Below, piece after piece: positions 1 through 5,633 of a stretch of 6,094 nucleotides of DNA (positions are counted from its first letter, which is position 1; every line of letters starts with the position of its first letter). Under the pieces are notes generated by a model. The model did no database searches and was not told the DNA's origin. It worked only from the letters and a program-made list of their open reading frames with translations. The position numbers and the translations under genes are program-made. The DNA is taken from positions 1-6,094 of the forward strand of contig JAKSCZ010000492.1 in the NCBI GenBank assembly GCA_022360335.1. The letters run 5' to 3'. This DNA comes from Pseudomonadota bacterium (GTDB lineage: Bacteria > Pseudomonadota > Gammaproteobacteria > Steroidobacterales > Woeseiaceae).

Positions 1-60
1 CTGATTCCCGATCTCGAACGGCTCGAGGCAATGCTCGCCAGGGAGTCGGTGCAGGCCTAG
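1..60 (+). CDS. C-terminal tail of an unidentified protein (partial)
   Basis: Reading from base 1 the plus strand is open for 19 codons (LIPDLERLEAMLARESVQA) and ends at TAG 58-60. The tail is amphipathic and probably helical (DLERLEAMLARE), like the end of many cytoplasmic proteins. It is convergent with rsmE, whose stop lies 21 bases further on, so a genuine gene end here fits the layout. No domain is visible and the family cannot be named from this fragment. Confidence 0.5.
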   Translation: MIPDLERLEAMLARESVQA

Positions 61-88
61 CAGCCCGTTGTCAACAGGCCGCTAGGCC
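54..88. terminator. Inverted repeat spanning both convergent stop codons, possible shared terminator
   Basis: GGCCTAGC (54-61) and GCTAGGCC (81-88) are perfect 8-bp complements. The stem can be extended inward by GCC 63-65 with GGC 77-79 after one mismatch. The left arm contains the TAG of the left-hand gene and the right arm contains the TAG of rsmE. No T-tract follows on either strand, so this is not a canonical intrinsic terminator. It may instead block transcription or stabilise both 3' ends. Confidence 0.35.
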
Positions 89-816
89 AGGTCGCCCCAC
101 AACGACTGCAGGATGGCCAGCGCCGCCGGCGCCGCGGTCTCGGTGCGCAGGATGCGCGGACCCACGGACACGGCCCGGAACCCCGATACCTCCGCATCCT
201 CGTACTCGGTGCCGCTGAAGCCGCCTTCGGGCCCTATCAGCAGACAGACCTTGGTGCTCGGCGCTGCGACGCGGGTCAGCGTCGCGGTCGCAGCCGGTTT
301 CAGGATCAGGTCGACGTCGGCGTCGGCCGGCTTGTCGCCGAACCACTCATTGAGGGGCAGCGGGGCATCGATCAAGGGCAGTCGCGTGCGGCCCGACTGT
401 TCGCAGGCACCGGCGGCGACGCTGCGCCAGTGCTCGTGGCGCTTCAGCGCCCGCCTGACGTCGAGTTTGACGACGCCGTAGTCGGTCAGCACGGGCGTAA
501 TGCGTTTGACACCGAGCTCCGTCGCCTTTTGCACGACGTAGTCCATGCGCTCGCTGCGGGAGATCCCCTGCACGAGCTGTACCTTGAGCGGGGATTCGGT
601 GCCGGGTTCGAAGCTGTCGCCGATGCGCAGTGTCGCCGTGCTCTTCGTCATGCCTGCGATGGTTGCCGACCACTCCGGACCCGTACCGTTGAATACCGCG
701 ATCTCGTCGTCGACACGCAGGCGCAGGACACGGCCGAGATAGCGCGCCGGGTCGCCTTCGAGCAAGACCGACGCGCCGTTGATCAGGTCGCCCGAAACAA
801 ATAGCCTCGTCTTCAT
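82..816 (-). CDS. rsmE: 16S rRNA (uracil-1498-N3)-methyltransferase RsmE
   Basis: RsmE methylates N3 of U1498 in helix 44 of 16S rRNA, using S-adenosylmethionine, on the assembled 30S subunit. The 244 residues match the usual family length (E. coli about 243). An N-terminal PUA-like domain (about 1-70) carries the typical YLGRVLRLRVDDEIAVFNGTG run at 26-46. The SPOUT-type methyltransferase domain follows, with QGISRSERMDYVVQKATELG at 83-102, GPEGGF at 195-200 and the SAM-binding knot region GPRILRTETA near 219-228. The family usually has SKG where this protein has SRS (86-88). The start at 816 puts MKTRLFVS at the position family members begin; an in-frame start at 855 would add 13 residues. 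The 816 ATG overlaps the ampD start codon by two bases on the opposite strand, so the two genes are divergent with no intergenic space. Confidence 0.95.
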   Translation of the reverse strand: MKTRLFVSGDLINGASVLLEGDPARYLGRVLRLRVDDEIAVFNGTGPEWSATIAGMTKSTATLRIGDSFEPGTESPLKVQLVQGISRSERMDYVVQKATELGVKRITPVLTDYGVVKLDVRRALKRHEHWRSVAAGACEQSGRTRLPLIDAPLPLNEWFGDKPADADVDLILKPAATATLTRVAAPSTKVCLLIGPEGGFSGTEYEDAEVSGFRAVSVGPRILRTETAAPAALAILQSLWGDLA

Positions 817-1393
817 GGCTTCGAAAGCATGCCTCTTCACCGTCGACAAAGCCACCGGTCTGCTCGGGCCGGCGAGCTACAGGAGGAGTCCCAACCGGGA
901 ACCCCGGCCCGGCGGCGTCGACCCGTCGTTGATCGTCGTGCACGGTATCAGCCTGCCGCCCGGCGAGTTCGGCGGTGCCGGGATCGAGGCACTGTTCACC
1001 AACACGCTGGACTGGGACGCTCATCCGTATTTCCAGGAAATTCGCGGCATGGAGGTATCGGCACATCTCCTGATTCGCCGCGATGGCGAGGTCGTCCAGT
1101 TCGTGCCGTTTCACGAGATGGCCTGGCATGCCGGCGAGTCCTGCTTTCGCGGCCGCCGGCGTTGCAACGAGTTTTCCATCGGGATCGAACTCGAGGGACG
1201 GGACGAGACGCCTTACGACGATCGCCAGTACCCCGTATTGCAGGGCGTAATTCGCGCGCTGTGTCGGGTGTATCCGGCGATCTCACCGCGCGAGGTGGCG
1301 GGCCACAGCGATATCGCGCCCGGCCGCAAAACCGACCCGGGCCCTGCTTTCGACTGGCTCAGATTGTATGATGGACTCGGGCCCCGGAACTGA
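815..1393 (+). CDS. ampD: 1,6-anhydro-N-acetylmuramyl-L-alanine amidase AmpD
   Basis: AmpD is the cytoplasmic zinc amidase that cleaves the lactyl-L-alanine bond of anhydro-muropeptides during peptidoglycan recycling. In species with an AmpR/AmpC system its loss raises beta-lactamase expression. The 192 residues form one amidase_2 domain. Expected zinc ligands are visible: H43 (VVHGIS), H164 (GHSDIAPGRKTDPG) and D174, with the catalytic glutamate at E125 (NEFSIGIELEG) and K172. SLPPGEFGG (46-54) and SAHLLIRRDGE (82-92) are hallmark strings. The protein aligns with E. coli AmpD almost end to end, with about 9 extra N-terminal residues. The ATG at 815 is chosen because it is the nearest ATG before the conserved region; no clear Shine-Dalgarno precedes it, and a TTG at 779 is an alternative. 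It heads the ampD-ampE-btuF operon, and any promoter must lie inside rsmE. Confidence 0.95.
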   Translation: MASKACLFTVDKATGLLGPASYRRSPNREPRPGGVDPSLIVVHGISLPPGEFGGAGIEALFTNTLDWDAHPYFQEIRGMEVSAHLLIRRDGEVVQFVPFHEMAWHAGESCFRGRRRCNEFSIGIELEGRDETPYDDRQYPVLQGVIRALCRVYPAISPREVAGHSDIAPGRKTDPGPAFDWLRLYDGLGPRN

Positions 1394-1399
1394 CGCGTT

Positions 1400-2311
1400 A
1401 TGAAACTCATCGCACTGCTCATCGGACTCCTCATCGAGCGGCTGGCAACGCAGATCTTCCACTGGCGTCGCATGCGCTGGGTGGATCGCATCGTCGACTC
1501 CGGCTTTCGCCAGGCGGAGCGTCTTGCCAACTGGCCCGCCCTGATTCCGGTCGTCCTGGTCGCGATCGTGCTCGTGATGCCCGTGTTCGCGGTGATCTGG
1601 TTCCTGGGCGACGCCCTGGCCGGGTTCGCGTACCTGATATTCGCGATCGTCGTCCTGTTCTTCTCGCTGGGCCCGCGCGACATCGGCGAACAGGTCGCCG
1701 AATACTGCAAGGCGGTCGAGGAGGACGATGACGAACGCATTCACCATGCCGCGAAAGCGATCGTCGAGGACGACGTTCCGGCGGACCCGGCGGAATGCAC
1801 GCGTTGCGTCGAAGCGGCCGTCTGCGTGCAGGCGAACAACCGCTTGTTCGCCGTCGTTTTCTGGTTCGTAGTACTCGGGCCGCTGGCCGCCTGGGCGTAT
1901 CGGGTCACCGACCTCGTTCGCCGGCGAGCCGTGTTCACGGCGGCGCGCGATGGGGAGGCCGACGGCAGTTCGGCGCGTATTCGCGACGCAGCCGAGATGC
2001 TGCACGGCTGGCTGGCCTGGATTCCGGCGCGCATGACGGCGGTGGGCTATGCGGCAGCCGGGCACATGGACGATGCGATGGCCGCGATGCGGGCACCTAC
2101 GGAGGACCGCGATGCCACGACGTCCGAGCGCAGCGAGAAACTGCTGGCCCGCGTCGGTGTCGCGGCGCTCGCATTGCAGGACAGGCCCGACGAGACGGCC
2201 ACGGAACGCGCCGTTCGCGGTGCCGAAGCGGCCGATCACCTCGTGTTCAAGCTGCTCCTGATCTGGGCCGTCATCATCGCTGCAATGACGCTGTACGGCT
2301 TCACGCAGTGA
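1400..2311 (+). CDS. ampE: Regulatory signalling modulator protein AmpE
   Basis: AmpE is an inner-membrane protein encoded next to ampD in many gammaproteobacteria. It has been proposed as a sensor or modulator in beta-lactamase induction and is distantly related to the CobD/CbiB cobalamin-biosynthesis family; its biochemical role is unsettled. The 303 residues show four hydrophobic segments: 2-15, 48-69, 73-90 and roughly 149-168, plus a C-terminal one at 281-301. The E-R pair after the first segment (LIGLLIERLATQ), the SLGPRDIGEQVAEY string at 89-102 and the HGWLAWIPARMTAVGYAAAGH region match the family pattern seen in E. coli AmpE (284 aa). An acidic cytoplasmic-looking loop (107-130) follows the second hydrophobic hairpin. 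It starts 6 bases after the ampD stop and overlaps btuF by 4 bases, so it is translationally coupled. Confidence 0.9.
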   Translation: MKLIALLIGLLIERLATQIFHWRRMRWVDRIVDSGFRQAERLANWPALIPVVLVAIVLVMPVFAVIWFLGDALAGFAYLIFAIVVLFFSLGPRDIGEQVAEYCKAVEEDDDERIHHAAKAIVEDDVPADPAECTRCVEAAVCVQANNRLFAVVFWFVVLGPLAAWAYRVTDLVRRRAVFTAARDGEADGSSARIRDAAEMLHGWLAWIPARMTAVGYAAAGHMDDAMAAMRAPTEDRDATTSERSEKLLARVGVAALALQDRPDETATERAVRGAEAADHLVFKLLLIWAVIIAAMTLYGFTQ

Positions 2312-3171
2312 TTCGAGTCGCGGCGTTCGCAGGATTCTGCGTACTGCTATGCGCCTGCTCGAAGCCGGCTCCCGAGGAAAGCGGGACCGGCCGTATCGAG
2401 CGCGTGGTTACTTTCGCGCCGCATCTTGCAGAGATGATGTACCTTATCGGCGCCGAGCAGCAGCTGGTCGGGGTGAGCGCCCGGTCGGATTTCCCGCGAC
2501 AGGTCCTGAAGCTACCGCAGGTCGGTGACGCGTTTACGATCGACCAGGAGCAGCTGACGCTGCTCGAGCCCGACCTGGTGCTCGTCTGGGAGAGCGGCAT
2601 GCCGGCACACACGATCGATGAGCTGCGCGGTCGCGGGTATCGCGTCGAATCGATTCGAACCCGCAATGTGGCGGACGTCGCCGCGGCGATCGTCACGCTC
2701 GGCGACCTGACCGGACACGAGCGCCGCGCGGCAGAGGCGGCTGCGGCTTTTACGGGCGCACTCGGAGAATTGCGCTCGGACTACGGTGACGCCGAACCGA
2801 TCGACGTATTTTTCCAGGTATCGACGCGACCCCTGTACACCGTCAACCGCGAGCACTTCATCAGTGAGATCATCGAGATATGTGGCGGCAGGAACGTCTT
2901 CGAGGATGCCGGCGGGTTCGCGCCATCCGTGTCGGTGGAGGCAGTCGTCGATCGCGACCCCGAGGCAATGCTGGCCGGCACCGATCTCGGCGACGATGCG
3001 TTCAGTGAGTGGTTGCGTTGGCCGGGCATGGCCGCCGTCCGCTACGGCAATCAGTTCCTGTTGTCGGATGAGACGATTGGCCGGCCTTCGCCGCGTCTGG
3101 CCGCCGCCGCCGGCAGTGTGTGCATTGCGCTCGATCGCGCCCGCGCAAATAGGGGACAGTCACCCGATTAA
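2308..3171 (+). CDS. btuF: BtuF-like cobalamin substrate-binding lipoprotein
   Basis: This is the periplasmic binding protein of a corrinoid ABC importer. It binds cobalamin between two lobes and delivers it to BtuCD. The 287 residues begin with GTG inside the GTGA overlap with ampE. Residues 1-17 form a lipoprotein signal with lipobox LCAC and lipidated Cys17, whereas E. coli BtuF has a simple cleaved signal. Family landmarks are RVVTFAPHLAEMMYLIG, LVGVSARSDFP, LEPDLVLVWESG, the EIIEICGGRNVFED string and the closing SPRLAAAAGSVC. The normal C-terminus is expected around ALDRARAN. The last six residues (RGQSPD) and the stop codon come from the left arm of an inverted repeat, so the original end has been replaced or extended. 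Its place downstream of ampDE is unusual; the facing adenosyltransferase gene supports a corrinoid role. Confidence 0.85.
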   Translation: MIRVAAFAGFCVLLCACSKPAPEESGTGRIERVVTFAPHLAEMMYLIGAEQQLVGVSARSDFPRQVLKLPQVGDAFTIDQEQLTLLEPDLVLVWESGMPAHTIDELRGRGYRVESIRTRNVADVAAAIVTLGDLTGHERRAAEAAAAFTGALGELRSDYGDAEPIDVFFQVSTRPLYTVNREHFISEIIEICGGRNVFEDAGGFAPSVSVEAVVDRDPEAMLAGTDLGDDAFSEWLRWPGMAAVRYGNQFLLSDETIGRPSPRLAAAAGSVCIALDRARANRGQSPD

Positions 3172-3188
3172 AGGGGACAGTCACCCTA
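3151..3188 (+). repeat. Left 38-bp arm of the inverted repeat
   Basis: The arm contains AGGGGACAGTCACCC twice, at 3151-3165 and 3172-3186. The period is 21 bases, which keeps the btuF reading frame. It gives btuF its last six codons and its TAA at 3169-3171; a second in-frame TAA follows at 3187-3189. Confidence 0.9.
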
Positions 3189-3293
3189 ATTCCATACCAA
3201 TCCACGAGTTACGTGGGATTGCTGATAACCGGAAACGGCCCATCGCGTGAAGACTGGGTCGTAAGTTATTTATTCGGCTTATTTAGGTCGCTG

Positions 3294-3331
3294 TAGGGTG
3301 ACTGTCCCCTTTAATCGGGTGACTGTCCCCT
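3294..3331 (-). repeat. Right 38-bp arm of the inverted repeat
   Basis: This is the exact reverse complement of 3151-3188. On the minus strand it supplies the last six codons and the TAA (3313-3311) of the adenosyltransferase gene, in the same phase as the left arm does for btuF. Confidence 0.9.
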
Positions 3332-3874
3332 TTTCCGGTTCCAGAGGACTTCCGTGCCGGACTCCGTGCGGGCGAGGACGCGCGCGACGACGAACAACAG
3401 GTCGGAAAGGCGATTGAGGTATCGGATGACCTCGGGCCGGACGTCTTCGTTCCGGGACAGGCTGAGAACGCATCGCTCGGCGCGGCGCACGATGGTGCGC
3501 GCGAGATGGCAGCCCGCTGCCGCCGGACCGCCGCCCGGGAGTATGAATTCCTCGAGGCGCGGGAGGTCGGCATTGAACCCGTCGAGGTCGTTCTCGAGCC
3601 GGTCGATGAAGTCCTGCGTGATCGCGCTGTGGCCCGGAATGCAGAGTTCGCCGCCGAGTTCGAACAGGTCGTGTTGTACGTCGGTCAGGCAATCGCGGAC
3701 GTCGGGCGGTACGACGTTGCTCGCAAGAACGATACCGATGGCGCTGCTGGCCTCGTCGACCGTACCGTACGCTTCGACGCGGGCGCTGTCCTTCGGTGCG
3801 CGGCTGCCGTCGCCGAGGCCCGTCGTGCCGTCGTCGCCCGTGCGCGTGTAGATTCTGCTCAGTCGGTTACCCAT
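3311..3874 (-). CDS. pduO: PduO-type cob(I)yrinic acid a,c-diamide adenosyltransferase
   Basis: This enzyme transfers the 5'-deoxyadenosyl group of ATP to cob(I)alamin or cobyrinic acid diamide, making the coenzyme form of B12 in the cytoplasm. The 187 residues are the family length and show all PduO-type landmarks. The ATP-binding N-terminus is TRTGDDGTTGLGDGSR (10-25). VEAYGTVDEASSAIG is at 33-47, FILPGGGPAAAGCHLART at 110-127, RRAER at 130-134 and RYLNRLSDLLFVVAR at 151-165. Family members usually end soon after EVLW (175-178); here NRK and then RGQSPD follow, the latter encoded by the right arm of the inverted repeat. The ATG at 3874 is chosen because MGNRLSRIYTRTGD begins as homologues do. 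No clear Shine-Dalgarno is seen. It is divergent from the phosphatase gene and convergent with btuF, whose cargo it would process. Confidence 0.93.
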   Translation of the reverse strand: MGNRLSRIYTRTGDDGTTGLGDGSRAPKDSARVEAYGTVDEASSAIGIVLASNVVPPDVRDCLTDVQHDLFELGGELCIPGHSAITQDFIDRLENDLDGFNADLPRLEEFILPGGGPAAAGCHLARTIVRRAERCVLSLSRNEDVRPEVIRYLNRLSDLLFVVARVLARTESGTEVLWNRKRGQSPD

Positions 3875-3894
3875 GCGGCGACGATAGGAAAGTG

Positions 3895-3912
3895 CGCTTG
3901 TTTCTGCAAGCG
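3895..3912. promoter_or_regulatory. Small dyad in the divergent gap between adenosyltransferase and phosphatase genes
   Basis: CGCTTG (3895-3900) and CAAGCG (3907-3912) are perfect complements separated by TTTCTG. They lie in the 59-base gap between the two divergent start codons, where promoters or an operator for both genes should be. No clear -35/-10 pair is visible, and the dyad is short enough to be chance. Confidence 0.25.
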
Positions 3913-3933
3913 GATGCCGCCATAGTTCGCCCC

Positions 3934-4728
3934 GTGAGCGACTTCGACGAAAACTCGGCGTCCGCGTATCTGTGCACCGCACTGGCCGCGGCGAGGCAGG
4001 CCGCCGAGATAAGTCGCTCCTACTACGCAGGCAATTTCACGGTCACGACCAAGGCCGACCTGACGCCCGTGACGCAGGCGGACCTCGAGTGCGAGCAGGC
4101 GATCCGCGAGACGATCCTCGCCGAGTTCCCCGACCACGGCTTCTACGGCGAGGAGACGGGCCGCAGCCGGGAGGACGCCGACTACCTCTGGCTCGTCGAC
4201 CCGATCGACGGTACCAAGGGCTTCGTCCGCCGGTACCCGTTCTTCTCGACGCAGATTGCGCTCATGCACGGCGGCGATATCGTCCTCGGCGTGTCCAGTG
4301 GAACGATGCTGGACGAACTCGCCTGGGCGGAAAAGGGTCGGGGCGCCTGGCTCAACGGGCAGCCGCTCGAGATCAGCTCGATCGACGACCCGGATCGCGC
4401 GGCCGTCTCGGTCGGCAACCTCAAGTCACTCGCCGGCAGCGACGGCTGGACGTCGCTCGGCGGCATCGTCGAGCGCGCGGACCGTATCCGGGGCTACGGC
4501 GATTTTTATCATTACCATCTGCTTGCCTCGGGAAAGATCGAAGCGGTCATAGAATCGGACGTCAATGTCCTCGACATAGCGGCGCTCTCCGTCATCGTGA
4601 CCGAAGCGGGCGGCGTATTCACCGACCTCAACGGCGGCCCGGTCGGCCTGGAAATCCGTTCGGTGCTCGCATCGAATCCATCCCTGCACGCGACCTACCT
4701 CGAGCTGCTACGGGGCCACGTCGCCTGA
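3934..4728 (+). CDS. Inositol-monophosphatase family phosphatase (HisN/CysQ-like)
   Basis: This is a metal-dependent phosphatase of the IMPase superfamily. With the GTG at 3934 it has 264 residues, like the HisN-type histidinol-phosphatases and inositol monophosphatases. Motif 1 is intact: E73 in GFYGEETG, then the metal and catalytic string DPIDGT at 89-94 after DADYLWLV. Motif 2 normally reads WDxAA; here it is LDIAA (213-217), so the tryptophan is lost but the metal-binding aspartate D214 is kept, followed by IVTEAGGVFTDLNG (221-234). YGDFYHYHLLASGKIEA (188-204) resembles the HisN group more than CysQ. The true substrate (histidinol phosphate, inositol phosphate or PAP) cannot be decided here. 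The start is uncertain, since an in-frame GTG at 3892 exists and neither has a good ribosome-binding site. Its 3' end overlaps the opposing ATPase gene by 21 bases. Confidence 0.85.
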   Translation: MSDFDENSASAYLCTALAAARQAAEISRSYYAGNFTVTTKADLTPVTQADLECEQAIRETILAEFPDHGFYGEETGRSREDADYLWLVDPIDGTKGFVRRYPFFSTQIALMHGGDIVLGVSSGTMLDELAWAEKGRGAWLNGQPLEISSIDDPDRAAVSVGNLKSLAGSDGWTSLGGIVERADRIRGYGDFYHYHLLASGKIEAVIESDVNVLDIAALSVIVTEAGGVFTDLNGGPVGLEIRSVLASNPSLHATYLELLRGHVA

Positions 4729-5496
4729 CGCCACGAACAGGCGCGTCCCGCGCCAGGGCACGGCCTCGATCGCCGTCGAATACAGCTCGGTCAGCCGTCG
4801 CGGGTCGAGCACGTCGCGGGTCGGGCCGATGTCCCAGCGGCCGTCACCGAACAGCAGCAGGCAGCGGTCGGCGAATCGCACGGCGAGATTGACGTCGTGC
4901 AGGCTCGCGAGGACGGCCGCACCCGCATCGGCCCTGGCGCGGAACAGGCGCAACGCGTCGAGCTGGTGCTGCGGGTCGAGGTGATTCGTCGGTTCGTCGA
5001 GCAGATAGACGTCGGGTTGCTGGGCCAGGATCTGCGCTATCGCCAGCCGGCGCCGTTCGCCGCCCGACAGGGTCAGTACGTCGCGCCGTGCGAATCCGTC
5101 GAGGTCGACGGACGCGAGCGCCGCACGCCCGATTTCGACGTCCTCGGCCGACTCCCACCGGAATTGGCCGATGTGCGGATGCCGGCCGATCATTACCGTG
5201 TCGAGCACGGTCGCCGGGAAGATGTCGTCGACCCGCTGCGGCAGGAGCGCGAGTTGCCGCGCCAGCTCCCGTCGCTTGCCGCCGAATACGTCGCGACCTT
5301 CCAGCAGGACCCGTCCGCCCGGCGCGGGCCGCAGACCGGCGAGCGTGTGCATCGTGAGCGTCTTGCCCGAGCCGTTTTGTCCGGGCACGGCGAGGACTTC
5401 GCCGCGCCCGACGCCGAAGGTGAGCGCATCGACGAGCGGGCGGTCCGCGACGTCCACCCGGACGTCGGTGCACGAGAACAGTGCGTCGGGACTCAT
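4708..5496 (-). CDS. ABC transporter ATP-binding protein, BtuD/FecE family
   Basis: This is the cytoplasmic ATPase subunit of a metal-chelate or cobalamin-type importer. The 262 residues are typical for the family. In order: Walker A GQNGSGKT (39-46), Q-loop glutamine Q87 (ALLPQ), signature LSGGERRRLAIAQ (143-155), Walker B with catalytic glutamate VYLLDEPTNHLD (163-174), and H-loop H200 (LASLHDVNLA). The LSGGERRR-to-NHLDPQHQ stretch is that of the FecCD-associated ATPases (BtuD, FecE, HmuV). The nearby btuF and adenosyltransferase genes make cobalamin the likeliest cargo, but the permease gene that normally adjoins such an ATPase is not in the window, so btuD is not assigned. The ATG at 5496 (MSPDALFSCTDV) is preferred; a GTG at 5541 would add 15 residues. 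It lies 105 bases downstream of the small-RNA terminator on the same strand. Confidence 0.9.
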   Translation of the reverse strand: MSPDALFSCTDVRVDVADRPLVDALTFGVGRGEVLAVPGQNGSGKTLTMHTLAGLRPAPGGRVLLEGRDVFGGKRRELARQLALLPQRVDDIFPATVLDTVMIGRHPHIGQFRWESAEDVEIGRAALASVDLDGFARRDVLTLSGGERRRLAIAQILAQQPDVYLLDEPTNHLDPQHQLDALRLFRARADAGAAVLASLHDVNLAVRFADRCLLLFGDGRWDIGPTRDVLDPRRLTELYSTAIEAVPWRGTRLFVASGDVAP

Positions 5497-5522
5497 GCGC
5501 CGAGCGTAGCTCAAGGGGCGGT

Positions 5523-5551
5523 CCGGCAAAAGCCGGGTCACCCGGCCGGGT
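5523..5551. promoter_or_regulatory. Hairpin and 12-bp palindrome in the ATPase gene leader
   Basis: Upstream of the ATPase ATG (minus strand) are a CCGGC-AAAA-GCCGG hairpin (5523-5536) and a perfect palindrome ACCCGGCCGGGT (5540-5551). They could be an operator or leader structure. In such GC-rich DNA they may also be chance. No cobalamin riboswitch B12-box is seen here. Confidence 0.25.
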
Positions 5552-5600
5552 AGGTCTCGACGTCGTCGACGGCCCCGGCGGTCTCGCCGCGCTGTACCCC

Positions 5601-5633
5601 AAAGAAAAAGCCCCGCGGCGATAGCGGCGGGGC
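5601..5633 (-). terminator. Strong intrinsic terminator of the putative small RNA
   Basis: The stem is 10 positions, 5610-5619 with 5624-5633, with one G-G mismatch and a four-base loop. Seven of the outer pairs are uninterrupted (GCCCCGC/GCGGGGC). On the minus strand it is followed at once by TTTTTCTTT (5609-5601), a canonical rho-independent terminator. On the plus strand the T-run starts only 7-8 bases after the stem, so it is weaker that way. It sits upstream of the ATPase gene, so it must end a separate minus-strand transcript coming from the right. Confidence 0.85.

Larger units (their letters stand above)
3151..3331. mobile_element. 181-bp inverted-repeat element (REPIN/MITE-like) between convergent genes
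   Basis: Two perfect 38-bp inverted arms (3151-3188 and 3294-3331) enclose a 105-bp core. Each arm is itself a 21-bp-period tandem of the unit AGGGGACAGTCACCC joined by GATTAA. The core is less GC-rich than its surroundings and holds an imperfect small hairpin around 3202-3220, with no gene. The structure is that of a non-autonomous REPIN or miniature element. I recall GGGGACAGTCACC-type palindromic units near REP-associated tyrosine transposases in gammaproteobacteria, but no transposase is present here. The element ends both btuF and the adenosyltransferase gene, and the long stem could act as a bidirectional transcription barrier. Confidence 0.75.

Noticed and set aside
1283..2239. A 318-codon open frame on the minus strand opposite ampE
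   Set aside because: The frame is Arg/His/Gln-rich with no recognisable domain, and it lies wholly opposite parts of ampD and ampE, which have clear family signatures. It is an artefact of GC-rich antisense frames.
3151..3331. CRISPR-like array (repeated GGGGACAGTCACCC)
   Set aside because: There are only two units per side, with six-base gaps, and the sides are inverted relative to each other. This is a palindromic repeat element, not a direct-repeat array with spacers.
3972..4892. A 306-codon plus-strand frame overlapping the phosphatase and ATPase genes
   Set aside because: It is extremely arginine- and proline-rich with no motifs and crosses two well-supported genes in other frames.
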